From Neoceratodus forsteri (taxonomy: Eukaryota > Chordata > Ceratodontiformes > Ceratodontidae): a stretch of DNA of 64,000 bases. Made by a program: the position numbers and the translations under genes. The stretch lies in assembly GCA_016271365.2 (NCBI GenBank), contig CM057451.1, forward strand, positions 371,587,501 through 371,651,500, read 5' to 3'. The notes under the pieces are model-generated. The model ran no database searches. It worked only from the letters and a program-made list of their open reading frames with translations, and was not told the origin of the DNA. This document shows, piece after piece, positions 11,243 through 21,452 of this stretch; within the stretch, counting starts at the first letter, position 1; each line of letters begins with the position of its first letter.

Positions 11243-11440
11243 GTACAGTTATGTAAGAACTTACTGTAACAGGAGATCTTTGAGAGAAGCTCTTGCAGCA
11301 GGTAACATGTAGAACTGAAGCCGGCAGGTGGCAGGACCCCACGTAAAACTTCTAGCTAGCAGTCTGTGGCGGGGACTGCCCCCGATGTCACGCATGTTAT
11401 AAAGGGAGGGTGGTCCCCTTCGTCCATCAGTACTCCCGCT
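11243..11440. repeat. DIRS B terminal inverted repeat, recombinase-side end
   Basis: Reverse-complement match to 23682-23845 through 'cagcaggtaacac', 'gcaggaccccac', 'cgatgtca' and 'tataaagggagggtggtc'. The outer palindrome survives with both CpG sites changed to TpG or its complement (TTATGTA-N6-TACTGTAA). Confidence 0.85.
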
Positions 11441-11579
11441 GGAGACTCCGGCATCGAGGATGCAAGGTGATCAGGAACAGAGAACTGAGAAGAATTCTGC
11501 ATAGAGCACTCATAATGTTGCCAATGCAAACCAGGTGCAGAAGAGAGTTCCCTAGGGGGAAGGTGGGCAGGAAGCCATA

Positions 11580-11679
11580 CCTGCTGCAAGAGCTTCTCTC
11601 AAAGATCTACTGTTACGGTAAGTTCTTATGTAACTATACAATCTTACTTCAAGAGTCAGCTCTTGCAACAGGTAACACA
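11580..11679. repeat. DIRS B internal complementary region
   Basis: It joins the reverse complement of B's recombinase-side end ('caagagcttctctcaaag ... ttatgtaactatac') to the reverse complement of its gag-side end ('atcttacttcaagagtcag'). The junction 'ctatac|aatcttac' marks where the two outer ends would meet in a circle. The inner copy of the palindrome keeps one of the two CpG sites lost at the terminus. Confidence 0.85.
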
Positions 11680-11762
11680 TGCAGGACTGCGTCCCAAGCA
11701 GTAAAAGAGACCCAGGCTTATTTCGGGTTGAGGTGCAGAGAAAAGCCAAGAGGGGAATGCCC

Positions 11763-12700
11763 TCAGGAGAGGAGTCCCTGCAGAACCACCATGCCGAAGC
11801 CCACTCTGCATCTGGAGGCAATGTCAAGACTGTAATGTCTGACAAAGGTATGGACAGAATTTAATGTGGCTGGTGCACCAATGTCAGCTGCAGACATGTT
11901 CCTAAGAGCGACAAATGACACCGCTACTCCCCTCGTGTAGTGGCCCTTCACTGAGCCCAACAAGGGTTTGTCATATTTCTGATAACAAAATGAAATGCAG
12001 TTAACCAGCCATTTAGAGGGGGTCTGTTTGGCTCCAGGAGCCCATTGGATCCTGGGGGCAAAGGAAACAAGAAGCTGATCAGAACATCTAAACTCACATT
12101 CTGGAAAGATAGAAATGCAAAATGTGATGAACATCCAGCGTGTGGAAAAGAGCCTCACCCTGGTTTGAGTGTTCAGGATAACACACTGGGAGGTGTATGT
12201 CCTGATTCAGGGTCAACTCGGACATCACCTTCGGTAAGAACTTAGGATTGGTCCTCAAGGCCACCCGGTCCTTGTGGAACACCAAATAAGGCTCCTTACA
12301 CATCAGGGCCTGTACCTCAGAAATTCTTCCAGCAGAAGTAATAGCAAGTAAAAATAATGCTTTCCAGGAAAGGAAGCGAAGCTTGCAATCCCAGGCTAGT
12401 TCAAATAGGGGTAAGGTGAGCTTTTCCAACACAAAAAGTAAATCCCAAGAGGGGACGGGGTCTCTGACGGAGGGGCTTCATATGAAGAATGCCAGAAAGA
12501 TGCGGGCTACATCCAACTGTGCCACAGTTCTGTCTTGAACAGAAACATGGTAGGCAGAGATGGCAAACAAATGAACTTTGATGGACGAGTAGCCCAACCC
12601 TGAGTCCAAGAGCAATGACAGGTACTCGAGGATCAAGCTCACCGGATAGGTCCAGGGATCAAGATGGCAGGCAGTAGCCTAAAGGCAAAAGCGCTTCATG
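11763..12700 (-). pseudogene. DIRS B tyrosine recombinase
   Basis: This enzyme would insert the circular DNA copy. Reading down from 12700, the N-terminal SAM-like part is decayed (about 12680-12440). The catalytic domain follows: 'ITSAGRISEVQALMCKEPYL' (12345-12290) with the RxSE block carrying the first catalytic arginine, 'FLPKVMSELTLNQDIHLPV', then in another frame 'AVKGHYTRGVAVSFVALRN' (normal HSTRG changed to HYTRG but H and R kept). It ends 'TFVRHYSLDIASRCR' with the presumed tyrosine. At least one frameshift lies near 12100. Confidence 0.8.
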
Positions 12701-14640
12701 GCATAAGTGGCTCTGGTGGAGGGTTTTCTAGTGGCCACCAGAATGTTGGTAACCCTGTCAGAGACCCCAAAGTGTGACTTGACTAGGTCCTCAGCAGCCA
12801 TGCATGGAGATGCAATAACCGAAGGTTCGGGTAAACCAAGGTCCCGTCGTCCTGGGGGAGCAAGTGAGTGCTCAGTGGCAGGGGAATCCGGGTTCAGCAG
12901 CCAATTGTTGTAGCAGGGGATACCAAACCTGTTGTGGCCACAAGGATCATTACTGCTCCTTCTGCTTGCAACTTGAGAAGTACCTTCTGAAGGAGCAAGA
13001 AGGAAGGGAAGGCATAAAGGAACCTCCCTCTCCAGGAAAGGGACAACGTGTCTCACCAGAAAACTCCAGGCCCTGGATCTAGTGAGCAAAAACTGGGCAA
13101 CTTTGCATTGATAGGGGATGCAAAGAGGTCCAGCTCCAGCCTGCCCCATCTGTTGAAGAGACTGTCGACAACAGAATATAGAAGGGCCCACTCATGCGCT
13201 CTGGACCGAGTCCTGCTGACAGAGTCGGCCAGGGTGTTTTGAAACCCTGAGACGTGAACCGCCAAGATATCTAGGCAGTGAGGTAGGGCCCAGTTCCAGA
13301 CCTGCATTGCTTCCCGACAAAGGGGGTATGACTGAGTGCTGCCCTGCTTGTTGAAGTAAAACACCACTGCCATGTTGTCTGTCTGGATGAGGAGGTGTCC
13401 TGGGTGAAGCACCATGCTCAAAGCTTGTAAGGCACAGAGAACTGCTCTCATCTCCAGAGTACTGATGTGGAGAGGCTCCTTGGCCGCAGACCAGGTGCCC
13501 TGTGTCCAGTGGATGCCCAGATGTGCACCCCAACCGATGCCGAGGCACTGGATGTCAAGACTTGATCTGGAGCTGTTCTCTGAAAGGGCATCCTCTCTGT
13601 TAGAGAGGGGAATGTAATCTACCAAGTTCTCAATGAACCGTTTCCAGAATAGAGACTGGTTGATCCATACTGTCCCATCTTTAGTCCCACTGGACTCTCA
13701 GAGTCCACTGAATTGTCCTCATATGCAGTCTGGCTAGAGGGACTGTAACAATGGAAGTGGCCATGTGCCCTAGAAGCTGGAGAAGCGTCCTGGCTGGGAC
13801 CTTTGGGAGGGATGAGATGTGGTGTGCTACACCTCGGAGTCGAAGTGCCCTGTCCTCTGGGAGAAAGGCCTTCCCTTGAGTGGTATTGAGCAATGCCCCA
13901 ATGAACTGGAGGGATTGGGCAGGAGCAGGGAAGACTTTGGTACATTGATAGTGATATCTAGGTCTCCAAAAAGAGAACAGGTGTCCTGGATCATGCGCTG
14001 CAGCTGCTCGTTGGATGGGGCCATTATGAGCCAGTCATCCAGGTAAGGGAAAACATATGCCCTTTCCTTTGGAGGGCTGCCGCGACCATTGCCAGGCACT
14101 TAGTAAATACCTTTGGGGCTGAAGATAGGCCAAAGGGCAATACTCTGAACTTGTAGTGCCTTCCCTGAAATTCAAACCTGAGAAACCTCCTGTGCGGTTT
14201 GGCCACCAGGATGTGGAGAAAGGCATCCTGCATATCCAGTGATGCTAGCCAATCTCCTTGATGGATCATGGGCAGTAATCCCTGCAGAGTGACCATCAAA
14301 ACCATTTGTATTCCACAAACTGATTGAGGTCACTGAGGTCCAAGATGGGGCCCACGTCCCCAGTCTTTTTGGACATGAGGAAGAAATGAGAATAGAAGCC
14401 TGTGCCCCTCTGAGAGGGAGAACCAGCTCTATGGCCCTTTTGAGCAAAAGAGCCTGAATTTTGGACCAGATGAGCTTGGTATGAGCCGGGGAACAGTGGG
14501 AGGGAAGGGGAGGCCCATCCAGTGGCATCTGGACAAATTCTATCAAGTGTCCATTGTCGACCATTTGTACGACCCACTGATCAGTGATTACCTCTCTCCA
14601 ACCCATGACGTAGACAGAAAAATGGCCTCCAACCACCTCC
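12679..14640 (-). pseudogene. DIRS B pol: RT, RNase H, methyltransferase-like
   Basis: RT motifs run downward from 14640: 'GPILDLSDLNQFVEYK' (about 14352-14305), 'SLDMQDAFLHI', 'FRVLPFGLSSAPKVFTKCLA' and 'VFPYLDDWLIMAP', with the catalytic YLDD at 14034-14045. RNase H shows 'LEMRAVLCALQAL' (about 13455) and 'LIQTDNMAVVFYFNKQG' (about 13390-13340). The DIRS methyltransferase-like block includes 'LELDLFASPINAKLPSFCS' (about 13135) and a partial 'FLYAFPP'-type region near 13010. Several frameshifts (near 13050, 13620, 14030 and 14300) inactivate it. The end overlaps the recombinase gene in another frame. Confidence 0.85.
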
Positions 14641-14744
14641 CCGTCAGGGTTACGGGAGGGAAGGGGTCCAATAAGGAGTCAGACTGTTGTGGGAGGTGGG
14701 ACAGCTGCTTGGGCTGGTTTGACGGCCCGAGAGGCAGATCCTGA

Positions 14745-15693
14745 GGAGTCTCTGGAGTGGCCATTACAGCCATAACCACCTCACTGCTGCTGTTGTGGCT
14801 GAAAGCAAGATTGCTGTCCCCCTTTTTTCTTGAAAGCAAAGCTTTTGAAAAGGTCTTTGTTTTGGCTTATACATAGAACGTACAGACCGAATAGCCTTTC
14901 CGGAGTCCTGCAGTTTGGTGATCTTTTCAGAGTCCTCGCCAAAGAGGACAGAATCATGAAATGTTGCATTCAAAATGTTTGTCTGCACATCCTATGCAAA
15001 ATCAGATACCTGGAGCCACGAAGGCCGTCGGACGTACACTCCAGTGGCTGCGGCCTGTGCGGCCATGTCTGCTGAGTCATAGGCTGACTGGAGGACATGA
15101 GTGCCCACGTCCGAACCAGTTTGCAGCAGCTTCTCTAGCTCTGCCTTCTGTGGACAGTCTGGGATCTCTTTAACAATGTCGATCCCTTGTTCCCAAAGGG
15201 CATTCTGGAACTGTACCATATGAGTAAGAAAGTTGAGACTCTGTATGGTACATGTGGCAGAGGAATACACCTTACACCCCATTGAATCTAGTTGCTTAGA
15301 TTCCCTGTCCGGAGGCTGAGTACTGAGATGTCTCGGCCTCTAGAATATATCATGGGCCGCTGAGATGACTACAGACTCTACCAAAGGCTGCTCGCCCAAA
15401 AAAGGTTCCTCCTTCGGAGCCCTGTAAAGGCGGTTCACCTTTTCGGGTATCACGGAGAAGGTATTGGGATGTTTCCAGGACACCTTGGTGACGTCCACAA
15501 ATGTGTCCACCAATCGTGGGATGACCACTGGTTTCAGGTCCTTTTGGCACAAGTACGTGGCCAAGTGGAGTCTCTCTGGGTCCAGGTCCTCCATCTCCCA
15601 GCCCATGTTGGCTTGAATATGCCGCATGACCTCCATAAAGGAGGGGTCATCTGGCAGTGATTTGGTAGTATCCCTAGGGTCGGGGGGGACAGG
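14745..15693 (-). pseudogene. DIRS B gag, downstream part
   Basis: Two frames cover this part. 'PSFMEVMRHIQANMGWEMEDLDPERLHLATYLCQKD' (about 15650-15540) matches DIRS D 'MRHIQDNMGWDAEDLDPERQRLACYLWQKD', so it is gag and not a host gene. It continues 'MGCKVYSSATCTIQSLNFLTHMVQFQNALWEQG' (15282-15185) and a basic, glutamine-rich tail near 14770-14880. Gag would package the element RNA. The upstream part of the gene is at 22212-23650, separated by the Gmr1-like insertion. Confidence 0.8.
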
Positions 15694-15698
15694 CCCTC
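15694..15698. repeat. 5-bp target-site duplication of Gmr1-like element (left)
   Basis: CCCTC directly precedes the first LTR base and recurs at 22207-22211 directly after the last. A 5-bp duplication is typical of Ty3/Gypsy integrases. It fixes the element borders and proves the two LTRs belong to one insertion. Confidence 0.9.
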
Positions 15699-16433
15699 TG
15701 TCATTGAGGCACAGGTCAGGAAACATAGGAAAACCAGCAGCAGTTGTAAAATTCGCAAAAAGTGATTTATCATTAATAACAGTAAAATAAAAAAATAAAA
15801 AAAATTGTTCAGTACAACTATTTACAAAGGCAGTATAAACAGAGAAAATCCATCTGGGTTTATTCACAATTTCCAGTCTCAGTCTCTGTCTCTTCCAAGA
15901 AATTGCAGCTCTGTTTTTATAAGTCATTGCAAACCCCACTCGTTAAGAAAACAGCATGCTTTTCACAGTGTTCTTGTAAGTTTCAACAAGCGCAGCAAAA
16001 AGAACATTGTGACCCAGAACTGATCTCTTGCTTACAGCTTCTCAGAGATTTTACAAACAGGTTAACCTCTTGAGTTCCAAACGGCTTTTTGCAATCATTT
16101 CAACAGTATAACTATATACCTTTCAACAGTAAAACTATATACATTTCTAAACAAAGGGATCCCAGTATCAGTTACATTTCCACATAATGATTCACATATA
16201 TTTTTATACCAGCAGATATGCAAGGGAGAAGAAAAGACAGAACAGCAAGAGAAGGTAGCGAGATTGCGAGAGGCAGAGAATTGCAAGACTGTCGGGGTGA
16301 TCAAGTCCTAGGTCTCACGAGAAAATTTGGTTACGCAACCAGAGAAGAGACAGAAAAGTGGAGAATAGAACAGATCCTTGAATTTAAACTCTTTCTCCAT
16401 AACTGGGACAGGGCCCTATTCAACCCTGTCACA
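15699..16433 (-). repeat. Gmr1-like 3' LTR
   Basis: It begins 'tgtcattgaggcacagg' and ends 'aaccctgtcaca' on the plus strand (TG...CA ends). It matches 21453-22206 along its whole length with scattered substitutions and small indels. Open frames inside it are chance. Confidence 0.95.
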
Positions 16434-16450
16434 TACCCCCCTCCTTAAGA
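16434..16450 (-). other. Polypurine tract of Gmr1-like element
   Basis: On the minus strand 'ctcttaaggaggggggta' lies immediately before the 3' LTR. A purine-only run at this position primes plus-strand DNA synthesis in LTR elements and confirms the minus orientation. Confidence 0.8.
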
Positions 16451-16499
16451 GGGAGCATTATTTTACAAAAACAGGTTTCAAAAACTTTTTTTTTTTTAA

Positions 16500-18050
16500 T
16501 TTTCCTTTAACATGACAGTGGCTTATAATCTTTATAGTTCAGTGTATATGCAGATCAAACAAAGAAATTTCAACTCACACATTTTTTTTCAATCTTCGGA
16601 ATCCTCAATTACTGATTCATATCTAGACAGAAAATTAGCACTGACATTCTCTTTCCCAGATTTGTGCATCACTTCAAATTTAAATGGCTGTAGTACCAGG
16701 TATCACCGTGCGATTCTAGAATTTTTATCCTTCATTTGGTTAAGCCAACAGTGAGGATTGTGATCAGTTACAAGTACAAAGTAAGCTCCTAGTAGATAAA
16801 ACACAAGGGACTCCCATTGCCCACTTTGCTGCAAGACATTCCTTTTCAATGGTGGAGTACCTTTTCTCTCTGTCATGCAATTTCCTACTTCTGTACAGAA
16901 TAGGATGTTCTGCCCCCATCTATATTTAGACTCAGGACTGCACCTAGGCCTACCTCTGATGCATCTGTTTGTAACAAAAATGGTTTCTCAAAGTCTGGGC
17001 TTCTTAAAATGGGCTAAACATAATGCAGCCTTAATGGCCGAAAAGCTTCATCACACTCTGGCGTCCATTTCACATTATTCAGGTACCGTTTTTTCATGAG
17101 TTCTGTGAGGGGAGTAGCTAACTCTGCAAAGTTGGGAACAAATCTCTGATAATAACTAGCCAGTCCTAAAAATTACCTGACATGTTCCTGGATTTTGGGT
17201 ACAGGGCTGTTAGCTACAGCTTCTATCTTGGAAACCTCTGGCTTGACTTCTCCGTTTCCCAAAACACAGCCCAAATATCTGGTTTCCTGCATGCCCAATG
17301 CACACTTGGTAGGATTAATTTTCAGACCTGCCTTTTTGATCGACTGGATAACTGCTCATAGGTGTTCCAGATGGCTTTTCCAGTCTGGACTATACACCAC
17401 AACAGCATCCTGGTACGTAGCACAATAACCAGTGTGAGGGGATACAATTTCATCCATGTACTGCTGGAATGTAGCGGATGCACCATGTAAACCAAATGGC
17501 ATGGTGATGAACTAATAGAATCCTACAGGAGTAGAAATGTAGTTTTTTCTCTGGATTCTTTAGCTAGGGAGATTTGCCAGTAACCCTTGGTGAGATCGAG
17601 GGTACTGATATACTTGGCATTTCACAGTGTGTCCACCAAATCATCTATTTTTGGCATAGGATGACTGTCAAATTCTGACACTTGATTGTTTCCTAAAATC
17701 AAGGCAGATTCTTACACCCCCTTCTTTTTTGTTTACAATCACCATTGGTGATGACCAAGCACTTCTCGACTCTTCTATGATATCCAATTCTTTTATTTTT
17801 TTTTTGTATTTCTTTAACCACGCCTGCTCTTAACTGCTCTGGTAATCTGTACGTCTTTTGCCTATTAGGGCGAGCATTCTTTGTCACTATTATGTGTTCA
17901 ACACCTTTAGCTCAGCCTGGCACTGTAGTAAAAGTGCTGTTAAATGTCTTCAACAAGGTACAAATTTCTGCAGTTTGTTCAGAGGTTAAGGCAACATTCA
18001 CCTTTACAGCATCAGCAGTTACAGTTTGCTCCAATCTACGATAAGCTACA
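16500..18050 (-). pseudogene. Gmr1-like reverse transcriptase and RNase H
   Basis: RT opens near 17960 with a region like 'EHIIVTKNARPNRQKTYRLPEQLRAG' that follows the integrase tail directly. Further down are 'FITMPFGLHGASATFQQYMDE' (about 17515-17450) and 'TGYCATYQDAVVVYSPDW' (about 17433-17380), where the catalytic YxDD has become YQDA. Then comes an 'LGCVLGN'-like thumb segment (about 17280). RNase H has 'KPFLLQTDASEVGLGAVL' (about 16985-16930) and a 'YSTIEKECLAAKWAMG' block (about 16860-16810). The positions show RT and RNase H are the last genes before the 3' LTR. Stops and frameshifts are frequent. Confidence 0.88.
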
Positions 18051-18099
18051 TAAATATTTTCTTTATCAGTTTCTGGTAAAACTAGCAAAGCTGCCTTTG

Positions 18100-19900
18100 G
18101 TGTTTTTCAACCCATTTCTTGAGGAGATTAGCATGGTATATCTTAAGATTTTTCCTGTCAGGGGTTTCAATCTCAGTTAACTATGTCAGTACGTCTAAGA
18201 ACCTTATAATACCCTTGCCACTTCATTAACAGTTTATTTTCTGCAGTGGGTAACAGTAGCAAGACCTTTTCACCTGGCTCAAATTTACTCTTTCTTTTAC
18301 CCCATGGTCATAATACATCTTCTGATGGTTTTGGACCTTTTCCTGATTATTATGGGGAAACATAGAAACATACACTTTGACGGCAGATAAGGACCACTTG
18401 GCCCACCCAGTCTGCCCATTTCCCTACCTACTGGATAAGCTGCAGATTCTAATTAACCAACAGCCTACTTCCTGCCACCCCCCACTACAATTGCCTTGTG
18501 TCTGTCCCATGCATGTTTGAATTCCCCCACTGTTTTAGCCCCAACAACCTCCCCAGGAAGGCAGTTCCATGCATCCACCACTCTCTCCATGAAAAAAGAT
18601 TTCCTCACATTACCCCTGAGCCGTCCCCCCTCTATCTTTAAACAGTGTCCCCTTGTTCTTACACATCTCTTTTTCTGAAAGATGCTACCCTCCTGGACTT
18701 TGTTGATTCCCTTGAGGTACTTGAACGTTTCTATCATGTCCCCCCGTCCCTCCTTTCATCAAGGGTATACATATTAAGCTCTCTCAGTCTCTCTTCATAT
18801 GATTTCAACTTATTTTACCAGCTTCTTTCTCAGGGCACACATATAAGATGTAACAGATTGTTTCTGATTGGGGTTATCTTCCCATGTTTCTTTTATTACA
18901 TCTAGTGGCCCTCTAGGTTGTCTACCATACAGCACTTCAAATAGTGAAAAACCTGTTGATGCCTGTGGCACTTCTCTAAGCAAAAAGCAGGTAAGGCAAG
19001 TATTGGTCCCAGTCTTTCCCTTCACCTTTTACAAACCTTTTAAACATGCATTTTAGGGTTTGATTAAAACGTTCAACAAGACTGTCTGAGGGTGATAAGG
19101 GGAGGTTCTTATGGCAGTGATACCTAGTAGTCTGTATAGCTCCTTAAGTAATGAAGCACCAAAATTACTACCCTGATCAGTAATGATTTCTTTAGGGATG
19201 CCCACTCTGCTGAAAAGTCTGGCAAGCTCTGCTGCCACTTTTGGGGCTGTGACAGTACACATCAGAATTGCCTCTGGGTATCGAGCAGGATAGTCACATA
19301 CTACCAAAATGAATCGATTACCCTTTTTACTTTTGTCTAAGAGGCCAACCACATCCATTGCAATTCTCTCAAAAGGCACATCTGTCAAGGGTAGGGGGCA
19401 CCATATATTTTTTTAGTGACTGGGGCTGCTTTCTGACACTCAGTACAAGAACTGCAATAGGTAGCACATCTTCACGAATTCCAAGCCAGTAAAATCTGTA
19501 CAGCAATCTGGCAAGGGTGTGATCCCTCCCCGAGTGACCAGCCATAGGACTTTCATATGTGATCTGTAACAACTCTGGTCTATACTTTTGTGGTATAACC
19601 AACTGGTCTATCTGGTCCTGTGTCTGAGGTTTAACCCAAACTCTGTACAGTAGCCCACTATGTTTTTTAAACATAGGTTCACCCTGTTTTGGTTTTACCC
19701 TCAGCTGCTTAAAATAACCCTGGAGAAAAACAGCGTTAGTTTGTTCTGAAAGAAAATCCCAATCGGTGATCAGTTTAGTTTCAGCATATTCACATGTTAA
19801 CCCCTTATGTCCATCAGTTCTTTGTTGCCACTGTTTCTTCAGGCATTGCCTTTCTTTCCTGAACTTCTGGATCTTGAAGATGTGCTCAAAAAAGTCAATC
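18100..19900 (-). pseudogene. Gmr1-like integrase, split by CR1 fragment
   Basis: The zinc-binding region (19600-19430) reads 'ITYESPMAGHSGRDHTLARLLYRFYWLGIREDV'. Its first histidine is lost, and the cysteine pair survives in a shifted frame as 'YCSSCTECQK'. The catalytic core (19388-18815) has 'IAMDVVGLLDKSKKGNRFILVVCDY' (first Asp), 'IITDQGSNFGASLLK' (second Asp) and, after a frameshift near 19085, 'LVERFNQTLK' (Glu), then 'REVPQASTGFSLFEVLYGRQPRGPLD'. After the CR1 insertion the C-terminal segment continues (18350-18100) with a 'FEPGEKVLLLLPTAENKLLMKWQG'-like stretch and ends 'KNLKIYHANLLKKWVEK'. RT follows without a gap. Confidence 0.9.
18356..18810 (-). mobile_element. CR1 fragment (copy 4) inside the Gmr1-like integrase
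   Basis: A 3'-terminal CR1 piece on the minus strand. The tail 'gaaacatagaaacata' and 3' end lie at 18356-18420, and C-terminal codons lie above it: 'MIETFKYLKGINKVQEGSIFQKKRCVR' (18737-18657) and 'RLRGNVRKSFFMERVVDAWNCLPGEVV' (about 18625-18545). It is 5'-truncated near 18810. Integrase reads continuously on both sides, so the CR1 arrived after the LTR element. Confidence 0.9.
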
Positions 19901-20086
19901 AAAATCAACAAAAGGAAAAGAGTCCCCACCATCTGAGATTTTCTTTGCCTGAGCTCTTGTCACCACAGCTGCAGAAACATCAGGATTTATTCCCTCTTTG
20001 ATTAACTCAGTAAATCCTGGAAAGTCATTTCCAATAATCACAGGTAACTTAGGTACTACCCCCTCTTCATTTGGTGTGACACTCCA

Positions 20087-20480
20087 TTAATAGTAAGAGT
20101 CACTTGCCTGGTGTGATAGTATCATGTCCCCGTGGATGCAGATGACACCAGTACCTGGTCCTTTTCGACACTGTTTTCCCAGCACTTCAGCATGTACTAG
20201 GGTCTGTCTGCTTTCTGAATCCACAAGTCCCTTCACAGTCTTACCTCCCACCTTCACATCTGTTAAGTACTTGCCCCATTTTGCCAAGGACAAATCTGCT
20301 CCAGTGTCACTCTTCTTATGGCAATCTCTTGCAATATGACCTGGCTTATTACAGTTACAGCAAATAATGTATTTTGGTACAGATTTGTTACCCCCAGAGT
20401 TCTTATCAAACTTGGAGTTTAAATGGGAAAAAGAGTATCTTACCGGTGCTTGGCTGTTACCTTGCTGCTGTGGCATCAGG
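20087..20480 (-). pseudogene. Gmr1-like nucleocapsid zinc knuckle and protease
   Basis: A 129-residue open stretch (20476-20087) holds one complete CCHC knuckle (C-x2-C-x4-H-x4-C, within 'CCNCNKPGHIARDC', near 20370-20325), which would bind the element RNA. About 30 residues later comes an aspartic-protease active-site region, 'VKGLVDSESRQTLVHAEVLG' (about 20240-20185). The usual D-S/T-G triad has become D-S-E, so the protease would be inactive. The order gag, protease, integrase is clear from the neighbours. Confidence 0.85.
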
Positions 20481-20499
20481 CCATTTGGTAGTCTTCGGC

Positions 20500-21430
20500 C
20501 AAAGAAACAGCCTTTTCTCCCACTTTCTGGTCAGTGTTTCTTTACCCAAAGCTGCACATCTGTAGGCCGGATGCTGATGAATTGCTCCATTGCAAATGTG
20601 TCGATGATATGTGGGACTGTTTTGCTCTCTGGTTGGAGCCATTGTATCAGGAGTTCTCTGAGTCAGGTGAAGGCTTCTTGAGGATTGTCGACTGAGTTGT
20701 ACTTCAGAGATCGAAATCTCTGCCTGTAGGTCTCTCCTAAGAGGTCATACCTTTTCAGGATTTCACTTTTCACCAGGTCACAGTTTTCTGACTGTGCAGT
20801 GTCCATATTGTTGTATGCAAGTTGGGCTTCCCTGTCAGGGAAGGTACCAGTCTGATTGCCCATTGCTGCTTTGGCCACTGGCATGCTGCGACAACCTTGT
20901 CAAACGTTGTCAGGTATGCTTCAATATAATCGGAGACACACAACTTTGTAAGTTTAATGTATTTCAAGTTGCTTCTGTCCTGTTGCTCATCTGGATCTGT
21001 GCCAGATCCTCTGCCTTTGATAGCCTGCTAGGCATCCAGCCACTGCTGCTCCTATCGCTGCATCTCTTCTTTTCTTTGCTATTTGAGTTGTTGTATTTCT
21101 TCTTTTCTCTGTGCTTCTAAACATTGAATTTCTTGTTCTCTCTGCTGCAACTCCTCTCTTCTCTGTTTCTCCATCTCTTTTTGTTGTATAGCCCACTATT
21201 TGAAAAAGGCAGTCAGGCTTTCAGGTTCTGTCACTGCCTGTTCTTTTTCCATAACTGGTGCTAGCTGTATAATCTCAGCTTGGACTTCTGTCTCTGCTAG
21301 TTTGGCTGCCATGCTCCTGGTAACCAGTCCTGGGCTTGCTGCTGCAGAATCCATACCTTTCTTCTATACTTCCCTGGTACCAGGTCTAGTACCCATGCAC
21401 AAAACTCCTGGCTTAGAGTATGCACAGTGT
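20500..21430 (-). pseudogene. Gmr1-like gag: coiled coil and SCAN-like capsid
   Basis: The N-terminal part (about 21200-21040) is rich in Glu, Gln, Lys and Arg and looks like a coiled coil, although shifted frames obscure it. The capsid reads 'IEAYLTTFDKVVAACQWPKQQWAIRL' (20930-20855). In the adjacent frame from 20760 come 'EILKRYDLLGETYRQRFRSL', 'PQEAFT', stop, 'LRELLIQWLQPESKTVPHII', 'AMEQFISIRPTDVQLWVKKH', stop, 'PESG' (to about 20523). This series matches the SCAN domain of vertebrate zinc-finger proteins block by block, including the 'EQF-I-P-W---H-PESG' skeleton. The SCAN domain is reported to derive from Gmr1-like gag. Two in-frame TGA codons break it here. Confidence 0.88.
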
Positions 21431-21431
21431 A

Positions 21432-21450
21432 AATCCCATGCCTGACACCA
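21432..21450 (-). other. Primer-binding site, tRNA-Leu type
   Basis: On the minus strand, two bases after the 5' LTR, the sequence reads 'tggtgtcaggcatgggatt'. It is complementary to the 3' end of vertebrate leucine tRNA, including the CCA tail, with two mismatches in 19 by my recollection of that tRNA. It would prime minus-strand cDNA synthesis. Confidence 0.8.
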
Positions 21451-21452
21451 CC

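Noticed and set aside
16500..19900. Integrase-before-RT order as a local inversion or recombination product
   Set aside because: Both domains are on the same strand and the integrase C-terminal tail leads straight into the RT leader with no junction, as expected for a native polyprotein.
20500..20780. A host SCAN zinc-finger gene
   Set aside because: The SCAN-like blocks are followed by a CCHC knuckle, protease, integrase and RT inside matching LTRs with a target duplication, and no C2H2 zinc-finger array is present. It is gag.
21432..21450. A leucine tRNA gene
   Set aside because: Only the 3' 19 bases in antisense are present, directly next to an LTR; this is a primer-binding site. No cloverleaf can be formed.
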